DNA of 18,325 nucleotides from CAYGVT01 sp964353355. GTDB lineage: Archaea > Thermoplasmatota > DTKX01 > GCA-020343715. Position numbers and translations under genes: made by a program. The stretch spans positions 1 through 18,325 of the forward strand of contig CAYGVT010000004.1 in the NCBI GenBank assembly GCA_964353355.1, read 5' to 3'. Shown here piece after piece: positions 13,302 through 18,325 of the stretch. Below the pieces are notes generated by a model. That model was given only the letters and a program-made list of their open reading frames with translations, was not told the origin of the DNA and made no database searches. Within the stretch, counting starts at the first letter, position 1. Each line of letters opens with the position of its first letter.

Positions 13302-14972
13302 CTACGTTATCGGCGTGAGCGCGAGCCTCGGCAGCCCGCCCGACGCGTCCATGCCCAGGTGGAACAGGCCCGTGTGCGGGCGCTCGCCGTAGAGCACCAG
13401 CGCGCCCAGGACCTTGCGCAGCTTCAGGTGCACCTGCGAGATGTCCGCGATGCGGTCGGTGCTGCGCACGCTCGCGCGCGCGACCGTGAGGTCCACCGAG
13501 CCCGACTGCCGCAAATCGCTGTAGTAGTCGCGCATGTCGTCCACGGCGCGCGCCGTCGCCATCTCGAGCGCGTCGTAGCTCACGATGTTGAGCGCGGGCC
13601 CCCTGACGTCCTTGAAGTTGTAGCGCATCACGTCCCACTTGAGGTAGCTGCCGATGGGCTCGCCCTCCACCCCGAGCTGGAACGGGTCCGAGGCGACCTT
13701 CTCCGTCGGGTAGAGGTCCACGAGGCGCAGCCGGCCCTCGACGCGCTCGTCGCCGATGTACCTGCACACGAGGGGGGGCAGCATCGGCGGCGAGAACTCC
13801 TTCGAGGGCAGCCACATCACCGGCCTGCCCTGTCGCAGCGCGCTCAGCACGGGGCCCATGCAGAACAGCAGCACGGCCTCCGTCGGGACGGCGCGGTCCA
13901 CCTCGAGCAGGTTCACGGCGCCCTCCATCAGCCCGCCCTCGAGGAGGGCGTCCAGCTGAGGGGAGCCCGTGGGCTGGCGGCCAGGCACCGCGGCCTCCAC
14001 CTTGGGCCACTGCATGCCGCCCTCGGGGAACCCGAACCTGTAGGGGCCGAACGCGCGCATGCGGCCCTCGTTGAGGGTGAAGAGGTACCGGTGGTGGCGC
14101 GTCTCGCAGCCGCGCAGCTTCTGGATGACCAGCTCCCGGTAAGCGCGCCCGTCGAGCTCGCCCGTCCCCAGCAGGAGCACACCGTCGACGTAGTAGTCGA
14201 GCTCCATGTGCTCGAACTTCTCGAGCACGACCACCAAGTTGGTGTTGGTGTTCTCGACCAGGTCCTTCTGCAGCATGTTGATGATGCGAGCCTCGGGGAT
14301 GCCGTACTTCTCCGACAAAGCCTCGATGCTGTCGATGGCCACGCATATCTGCTTGGGAAGCGAGCGCTCGACGCGCTCGTAGATGCGCTCGACCTCGGGA
14401 AGGTCGGAGTCGAAGTCCACGACGAGGTTGTGGAACTGTGAGAAGCCGTCCCCCGCGGACTGCATCGTCTCGATGTCCGGAGGCTCGAACATGCCCTCCA
14501 CGCGCTGCAGCTCCGTCCTGTCCACCGCGACGGGGTAAGAGCCGTTGAGGAGCCGGAACTCGCGCAGGAGGGCCTTGGCGGACTTGACCTCGTGCGGGAC
14601 GTCCGGCGGCTTCATCAGCAGCGCGTCCATCTCGACGTCCCCCCCGACCTCCTGCTCCTTGGCGACGAGCGTCTCGTCCTCCTTGCCCTTGAGCGTCTCA
14701 AGGAAGCGCTTGGAGGCGTGCAGCAGCCGCTCGTTGCGCTCCTTGCTGAGCAGCCACGGGAACTGCTTGTAAAGCGATGTGTCCGACACGCGCGACGAGA
14801 GGTAGAAGTTGTCCATGTCGCTGAAGACCTCGTCGAGCATCTGCAGCACGAACGTGGTCTTGCCCGTGCCCGCCTTGCCCTTGACGATGAGCGAGTGACC
14901 GCCCGAGCTCTGAAAGAACTTGTGAATCTCGGGGGGCAACCCCCGCAGCTCCAGTGGAGCCTCGCCAGTCAC
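13302..14972 (-). CDS. GvpD/RAD55-like tandem RecA-fold ATPase
   Basis: A 556-residue cytosolic protein, start chosen at GTG 14972 after a purine-rich GAGGGAGAGG. Longer frames upstream would pass through the TATA box at 15059-15066 and have no domain content. The N-terminus, LRGLPPEIHKFF then HSLIVKGKAGTGKTTF, carries Walker A at 32-39. A Walker B-like ICVAIDSIEAL and the KaiC/RAD55-type strands VVVLEKFEHMELDYYVDGVLLL (first part) and ELVIQKLRG follow. A second, degenerate RecA-like half starts at GSPQLDALLEGGLMEGAVNL and has EVDRAVPTEA where a P-loop should be, so it probably does not hydrolyse ATP. GvpD represses gas-vesicle genes in haloarchaea, but no gvp structural genes are visible here. 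A general regulatory or sensory ATPase role is more likely. Confidence 0.85.
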   Translation of the reverse strand: MTGEAPLELRGLPPEIHKFFQSSGGHSLIVKGKAGTGKTTFVLQMLDEVFSDMDNFYLSSRVSDTSLYKQFPWLLSKERNERLLHASKRFLETLKGKEDETLVAKEQEVGGDVEMDALLMKPPDVPHEVKSAKALLREFRLLNGSYPVAVDRTELQRVEGMFEPPDIETMQSAGDGFSQFHNLVVDFDSDLPEVERIYERVERSLPKQICVAIDSIEALSEKYGIPEARIINMLQKDLVENTNTNLVVVLEKFEHMELDYYVDGVLLLGTGELDGRAYRELVIQKLRGCETRHHRYLFTLNEGRMRAFGPYRFGFPEGGMQWPKVEAAVPGRQPTGSPQLDALLEGGLMEGAVNLLEVDRAVPTEAVLLFCMGPVLSALRQGRPVMWLPSKEFSPPMLPPLVCRYIGDERVEGRLRLVDLYPTEKVASDPFQLGVEGEPIGSYLKWDVMRYNFKDVRGPALNIVSYDALEMATARAVDDMRDYYSDLRQSGSVDLTVARASVRSTDRIADISQVHLKLRKVLGALVLYGERPHTGLFHLGMDASGGLPRLALTPIT

Positions 14973-15058
14973 CGGCCTCTCCCTCGCCGGCAGACCCGCC
15001 TGTCCAGCTCCCGCCGTGCAGGCTGGCCCGTCGGTATTGCGAGCCAGGAGTGCTGGAT

Positions 15059-15066
15059 TATTTAAA
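15059..15066 (-). promoter_or_regulatory. TATA box for the GvpD-like gene
   Basis: TTTAAATA on the minus strand, in a short AT-rich island. It predicts a start site near 15035 and a leader of about 60 nt before GTG 14972. Between this box and the plus-strand box at 15191, about 125 bp carry no further signal I can see. Confidence 0.55.
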
Positions 15067-15190
15067 CGTTGAGCCCTGGTTCTCATCGTCGGGAGCCGTC
15101 TGGAGGACGGACGCCCGGCAGGGCGGCCAGGTTTCGCGGGACGGCACGTGGACGCCCCCGACCGCCCCGCGCGGGGCCGACAGCAAAGGC

Positions 15191-15197
15191 CAAATAC
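15191..15197 (+). promoter_or_regulatory. TATA-like box for the 15220 gene
   Basis: CAAATAC lies 23-29 nt before ATG 15220, in leaderless position. It argues against the longer frame beginning at GTG 15148. Confidence 0.45.
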
Positions 15198-15219
15198 GCC
15201 ATGCGGCATCCCCCGCGCG

Positions 15220-15609
15220 ATGCTGCCGATGGGCGTCGACCGCCGCGACGCGATGCTCGTGCTGCGCTCCGTGCACCGCACGGGCTCCGTCAGCACCGCG
15301 GAGGGCGCGGTCGGCCGCGTGACCCAACCCGAGGTGCTCGCGGCGCTGCGGCGCATGAACCGCCCCGAGGACTACTGGGACATCGTGTTCCAGCTCCTCG
15401 ACCAGCGCCTCCTCGAGATGCTGCCCGCATCGCGCGGCGACGTCAGGTTCCAGGTCTCGGAGGTCCAGGAGCACGACGTCGGCGTCTACCTGCACCAGAA
15501 CCGGGCCGAGCTCGACGGCTACCGCGAGCTGCACAAGGACGAGGCCCTCCTCACGCGCGTGTACCTCGAGGGCGTGGTCGAGGCCAAGGCGCGCGCCGTG
15601 TTCATGTGA
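15220..15609 (+). CDS. Small hypothetical protein
   Basis: A 129-residue soluble protein that I do not recognise. The start is ATG 15220, placed by the TATA-like box 23-29 nt upstream; ATG 15229 is a close alternative. The sequence is charged and mixed alpha/beta, without signal peptide, Cys motif or membrane segment. A helix-rich part (about 35-70, PEVLAALRRMNRPEDYWDIV and onward) is followed by a part with alternating strands and an acidic helix near the end. The first part could be winged-helix-like, but no clear recognition motif is visible. The gene runs divergently from the GvpD-like gene and convergently with the HD hydrolase, so it is monocistronic. Confidence 0.7.
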   Translation: MLPMGVDRRDAMLVLRSVHRTGSVSTAEGAVGRVTQPEVLAALRRMNRPEDYWDIVFQLLDQRLLEMLPASRGDVRFQVSEVQEHDVGVYLHQNRAELDGYRELHKDEALLTRVYLEGVVEAKARAVFM

Positions 15610-15658
15610 GGGCGCGGAGGTACGTCGCCGGGGGCAGCTGCCTCCCGCGCATCTCACC
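15606..15658. terminator. Imperfect dyad spanning both convergent stop codons
   Basis: GTGAG (15606-15610) pairs with CTCAC (15653-15657). GCGCGG-AGG (15612-15620) pairs with CCTCCCGCGC (15641-15650) with one bulge, and the centre contains GGCAGCTGCC. Both TGA stops lie in the outer arms. It could fold in either transcript and act as a bidirectional 3' end; no T-run is present. Confidence 0.4.
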
Positions 15659-16322
15659 TCGAGCCGCCGATCTCCTCCTCCAGCTGCCTGAAGAAGGCCT
15701 CCATGAAGCGCGCCCTGGCACTCGCGAGCCGCCTGCCCTCCTCGGTGGTCATCGCCTGTGCGAGGTGGCGCAGCTTCACGGACCACTCCTCGACCGGGGA
15801 GTAGGTGCCCTGCTCGATGTCCCTCATGTGCCTGGGGGCGGCGCCCTCCGCGATCCTCGTGTGGAGCCGCTGACCCTGCTCCCCCGCCATCATGTAGGCG
15901 CGGCCCACGCCCACCGCGCCCATGGCGTCCAGCTTGTCAGCGTCGAAGAGGCATCGCGCCAGCGGCGTGGTCGGGGCGCGGGCGGACCTGAACCTGTGGC
16001 ACGCGATGGCCTCCGCGACGGCCTCGACCTCCGCCGCAGTGAGCTCAGGGCGGCCGGCCAGGAGCCGCCTGACCGTGGCCGCGCCCGCGATGGCATGGTC
16101 AGGGCCCCCGCGGTCCTCGGCCGCACGCTCGATGTCGTGCAGCCAGGCCGCGCAGGCGGCCAGGTCCTCGTCGGCCCCCTCCGCCCTGGCCATGCGCCTG
16201 GCCAGGCCCACCACGCGGCGGACGTGGTCCAGGTCGTGGGAGGGCGTCGAGGCGGCGGCCGCCGCCGCCTCCGCCAACCCCCTGCAGAGCCTCTCCCTCG
16301 GGTCCTCGCCGCCCTGGTCCAT
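15654..16322 (-). CDS. HD-domain phosphohydrolase, YedJ-like
   Basis: About 222 residues from ATG 16322; an in-frame ATG at 16382 would add 20 residues. HD-superfamily metal ligands are visible: His in SHDLDHVRRV, the HD pair in AAWLHDIERA, DHAIAGA, and Asp in FDADKLDAMGAVGVGRAYM. Order and spacing match bacterial YedJ-like proteins, including the region after the last Asp (Y-S-P-V-E-E-W, then LRHLAQAM and FMEAFFRQLEEE). The family hydrolyses phosphoester or nucleotide substrates with bound divalent metal; the substrate is not known here. The shorter start fits the family length and a CAAAAACG element about 31-38 nt upstream. The gene is divergent from the 16483 gene. Confidence 0.85.
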   Translation of the reverse strand: MDQGGEDPRERLCRGLAEAAAAAASTPSHDLDHVRRVVGLARRMARAEGADEDLAACAAWLHDIERAAEDRGGPDHAIAGAATVRRLLAGRPELTAAEVEAVAEAIACHRFRSARAPTTPLARCLFDADKLDAMGAVGVGRAYMMAGEQGQRLHTRIAEGAAPRHMRDIEQGTYSPVEEWSVKLRHLAQAMTTEEGRRLASARARFMEAFFRQLEEEIGGSR

Positions 16323-16352
16323 CCGCCCCCGCAACGGTGTGGGGGGACATGA

Positions 16353-16360
16353 CGTTTTTG
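16353..16360 (-). promoter_or_regulatory. Weak TATA-like element for the HD hydrolase
   Basis: CAAAAACG on the minus strand lies 31-38 nt before ATG 16322. The palindromic box at 16431-16442 is an alternative and would fit the start at 16382 with a leader of about 25 nt. Confidence 0.3.
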
Positions 16361-16430
16361 AGGGGGTGTCTTGGAGCTCCATCCTCGGGCGCCCTTTTCG
16401 TCTGCTGGCGCTTCGAGGACTGTCTTAGAA

Positions 16431-16442
16431 ACTATATATAGT
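16431..16442. promoter_or_regulatory. Palindromic TATA box between divergent genes
   Basis: ACTATATATAGT is a perfect 12-bp palindrome. It lies about 46 nt before ATG 16483 on the plus strand and about 54 nt before ATG 16382 on the minus strand. It could direct transcription both ways. The plus gene has a GGTGAT Shine-Dalgarno (16471-16476), consistent with a leader of about 20 nt. Confidence 0.7.
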
Positions 16443-16446
16443 CCGG

Positions 16447-16464
16447 ACACGCATCAAAGCGTGT
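16447..16464. promoter_or_regulatory. Inverted repeat at the predicted transcription start
   Basis: ACACGC-ATCAAA-GCGTGT has perfect 6-bp arms and is preceded by the palindrome GTCCGGAC (16441-16448). It covers the site where transcription from the TATA box at 16431 should begin, a usual place for an archaeal repressor operator. Confidence 0.45.
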
Positions 16465-16482
16465 ACTCAGGGTGATGCATCC

Positions 16483-17928
16483 ATGGCCCGCATGGGACGC
16501 CCCCGCGCACTGCTGCTGGCGATTCTGGTGCTAGCCCCGGCGCTGGTGGCGCTCGCCCCCCTGGCCCCCGCCGCCGTCACCCCCGTCCTCACCTACAGGG
16601 CAGTGCACGATGTCGCGGTCGACGTGGACAACGACACGCTCTACGAGCGGCTCGACGTCGAGCTCTCGATCGATGTGACCGTCACCGGCACCTACACCAT
16701 CGTCTGCCGCCTGACCTACCTGTCGGGCGGCACGAGCCGCACCGTCGACACGGAGTTCCGCGACGCGATGCTGCAGCAGGGCGACAACACCGTCGAGCTC
16801 TCGTTCGACTCCGCGCCCATCTTCGCGACGACGCACTCGGGCCCGTTCCAGCTCAATCTGAAGGCCACCAAGCTCGATTACGTGGAGCAGTGGAGCGCGA
16901 GCACCGCCACGAAGTTCTACGACTACCGCGACTTCGAGGCGCCGACGAACCCGCCCCCCGTGCCGCCCGACGCGCCCCGCGTCGAGCTGGACCTCCACTA
17001 CGTCAACGTCACCACGACCGTGTTCCAGGTCTTCGTAAACCGAACCTCGCCGGAGATCGTCTACCGCTATCGCGAGCCCCGGCCAGGCCTGCCCGACTTC
17101 GTGGTGCGGTTCTCGCGCATCGTGCTCTACGCCGACGACGGCGACGGCCACTACGACGGCGAGGACGCGGTCGCCTCCGCGGAGCTCGGCAGCTTCCCCT
17201 GGGCGCTCACGAACATAAGGGTCTCGGGCCCGCAGGTCACGTTCGACCTCAGGGCCCGGTTGCCCGTCCAGGTCGGCCAGGCCTTCCACCCCGTCAACGT
17301 CACCTTCGCCTTCATGGTCACCAACGGCTCCGGCATGGAGCCCGACGGCGTCGGCTTCATCCGCGGGCACGCGGCCGAGCTCAAGGTCGGCGTGCTCATG
17401 GACCTCGCGGACCCCATCCCCGGGGCGACGGCCATCGCGCTCGAGGCGAAGTGCCAGGACACGCTGCGCAACCACGACTTCCTCGTCGAGGGGCCCACAG
17501 GGTTCAAGCTCTACCCGGCCAAGGACAGCACGGCCTACCTGCAGGTCCCCGACATCCCCGGCCGAGGGGCGTCCGTCATCGGCATGGTCGACTCGAACGG
17601 CGTCGAGCACGCCTTCTTCGGCTGGCTCGCGACCGCGGACGAGACGACCGCGCCCGAGGCCGACGCGTCGGTGGTCCCGGTCGGCGCGAGCATGCGCGTC
17701 AACCAGGGCCGGCTCGAGGTGCTGCTGTCCTACCCCTACGGGCCAGACGTGGCGACCGTCTTCCACGACCCCTCCGTCGGCGTGCTCCCCGCCAACCTGC
17801 CGCCCCTGCCCCCGATGCCCCCGCCACCGGAGGAGGAGCAGCCCAACATCTACGTGTGGATGTTCGCCGTGATAGTGGGCGCGGCGATCCTCGTGCTCTC
17901 GGTCTACGCGAGGGCCAAGGGCTACTGA
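16483..17928 (+). CDS. Secreted, C-terminally anchored protein of unknown function
   Basis: A 481-residue protein with a clear signal peptide (about 8-31, LLLAILVLAPALVALAPLA) and GGTGAT Shine-Dalgarno before ATG 16483. The body is beta-rich and acidic with several N-x-S/T sites (for example YVNVTTT, HPVNVTFAF), as in secreted archaeal proteins. YADDGDGHYDGEDAV (about 210-224) resembles a calcium loop but lacks the first ligand. A proline-rich stalk (PPLPPMPPPPEEE, about 437-451) leads to one membrane helix (about 457-475) and a very short basic end. The anchor lacks the Pro-Gly motif seen in other surface proteins here, so it is probably a permanent membrane anchor. No known domain is recognised. 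It overlaps the convergent DUF504 gene by 7 nt. Confidence 0.82.
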   Translation: MARMGRPRALLLAILVLAPALVALAPLAPAAVTPVLTYRAVHDVAVDVDNDTLYERLDVELSIDVTVTGTYTIVCRLTYLSGGTSRTVDTEFRDAMLQQGDNTVELSFDSAPIFATTHSGPFQLNLKATKLDYVEQWSASTATKFYDYRDFEAPTNPPPVPPDAPRVELDLHYVNVTTTVFQVFVNRTSPEIVYRYREPRPGLPDFVVRFSRIVLYADDGDGHYDGEDAVASAELGSFPWALTNIRVSGPQVTFDLRARLPVQVGQAFHPVNVTFAFMVTNGSGMEPDGVGFIRGHAAELKVGVLMDLADPIPGATAIALEAKCQDTLRNHDFLVEGPTGFKLYPAKDSTAYLQVPDIPGRGASVIGMVDSNGVEHAFFGWLATADETTAPEADASVVPVGASMRVNQGRLEVLLSYPYGPDVATVFHDPSVGVLPANLPPLPPMPPPPEEEQPNIYVWMFAVIVGAAILVLSVYARAKGY

Positions 17929-18248
17929 AGCCCCTCAGGGGGGGGCGGCCCCGCGTCGAGGAGCCCCGTGGGCCCCTCGCCCTCCTCGTCCGCAGCCACG
18001 GACTTGTCGCTGCGCGTGCGCTTGTGCCAGACCGTCCTGCCCTGCAACCGGACCTCGAGCACGCGGTGGAAGGGTATCTGCGTGCCGTCGACCGTGCTGA
18101 GGAAGGACGCGTCGCGGCCCTTGAGCTCCTTCCCCGCGAGCACGCGCTGCCCGCCAGGGGCCGCGCGGTCGGCTATCAGGAACTCCAGCTCGTGGAGCTT
18201 TCGGCCCTCTCCCCACTGCAGCGCGTCCAGCGCCCTCCTCAATCTCAC
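17922..18248 (-). CDS. DUF504/MJ1316-family protein (RNA cyclic-end recognition domain)
   Basis: A 108-residue protein starting at GTG 18248, about 24-30 nt downstream of an ATAAAA box on the same strand. Residues 1-80 match the small archaeal DUF504/UPF0248 family: MRLRRALDALQWGEG at the start, ELEFLIADRAAPGGQRVLAG, then IPFHRVLEVRLQGRTVWHKR. The domain is named for recognition of cyclic RNA ends in MJ1316 and also occurs fused to eukaryotic RNA-repair proteins. A polar/proline tail of about 28 residues (after about residue 80) is longer than usual. Its 3' end overlaps the 3' end of the 16483-17928 gene by 7 nt. Family assignment is strong; cellular role in this organism is unknown. Confidence 0.85.
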   Translation of the reverse strand: MRLRRALDALQWGEGRKLHELEFLIADRAAPGGQRVLAGKELKGRDASFLSTVDGTQIPFHRVLEVRLQGRTVWHKRTRSDKSVAADEEGEGPTGLLDAGPPPPEGLQ

Positions 18249-18271
18249 GCTATGTGAATAGGTCTAGGGGC

Positions 18272-18278
18272 GTTTTAT
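18272..18278 (-). promoter_or_regulatory. TATA box of the DUF504 gene
   Basis: ATAAAAC (minus strand, within CGATAAAACG) lies 24-30 nt before GTG 18248, in leaderless position, and supports that start. The last 45 bp of the window show nothing further. Confidence 0.65.
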
Positions 18279-18325
18279 CGGTTTCGCCCCGCGTCGCACG
18301 GAAGGGAAGGACGGAGGGGGCGGGG

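Noticed and set aside
13302..14972. Gas-vesicle gene cluster.
   Set aside because: Only the GvpD-like ATPase is present; no gvpA-type structural gene appears in the window, and the family is common outside gas-vesicle clusters.
14973..15356. N-terminal extension of the GvpD-like protein by 128 residues.
   Set aside because: It crosses the TATA box of the gene itself, is low-complexity Arg/Ser/Pro sequence and overlaps the 15220 gene.
17110..17170. EF-hand loop in the 16483-17928 protein (DDGDGHYDGED).
   Set aside because: When aligned on the central DG, loop position 1 is Ala and the surrounding sequence is strand-like. It is a calcium-loop-like stretch at best.

Overview
The window is high-GC DNA that reads as archaeal, most likely a Thermoplasmatota lineage; this is an inference, since no rRNA or other marker gene is present. 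Support comes from TATA-like boxes about 25-35 nt upstream of start codons (leaderless style), GGTGA-type Shine-Dalgarno sequences, and several secreted proteins ending in a Pro-Gly motif, one hydrophobic helix and an Arg-rich tail. Gene families typical of archaea also occur: an MJ1316/DUF504 protein, a GvpD/RAD55-type tandem ATPase and a membrane protein with a terminal zinc ribbon. No tRNA, rRNA, CRISPR array or insertion sequence was seen.

Layout. 2-1162 is the 3' part of a surface protein with an EF-hand-like loop. 1242-1847 encodes a small protein with a duplicated AbrB/double-psi-barrel-like N-terminus. 1968-9030 is the centrepiece: four genes with no spacing between them (ATGA overlap, direct abutment, GTGA overlap). 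They encode a mono-heme Fn3/PKD surface protein, a compact four-helix cytochrome b-like protein, a 22-heme c-type cytochrome, and a seven-bladed beta-propeller/PKD surface protein. 9079-10503 is a membrane protein with an EF-hand-like ectodomain, three further helices and a terminal zinc ribbon. 10722-13206 is an AbrB-type regulator followed by an ABC-2 type exporter (ATPase and permease). 13302-14972 (minus) is a GvpD-like tandem RecA-fold ATPase. 15220-15609 is an unrecognised small protein. 15654-16322 (minus) is a YedJ-like HD phosphohydrolase. 16483-17928 is a secreted, C-terminally anchored protein. 17922-18248 (minus) is a DUF504/MJ1316 protein.

How the genes may work together. The 1968-9030 operon looks like a membrane-to-outside electron conduit. 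The cytochrome b-like protein has two His pairs, each 14 residues apart, in helices 2 and 4, the spacing used for the two b hemes of bc-complex cytochrome b. It could exchange electrons with a membrane quinone pool and pass them to the secreted 22-heme protein. The two flanking proteins, each with an N-terminal signal and C-terminal membrane anchor, could hold the wire at the surface or bind a partner or solid acceptor. Electron direction, acceptor and physical association are inference. The remaining genes form independent units with no evident link to the conduit, apart from an EF-hand-bearing domain that seems shared by the proteins immediately before and after this region.
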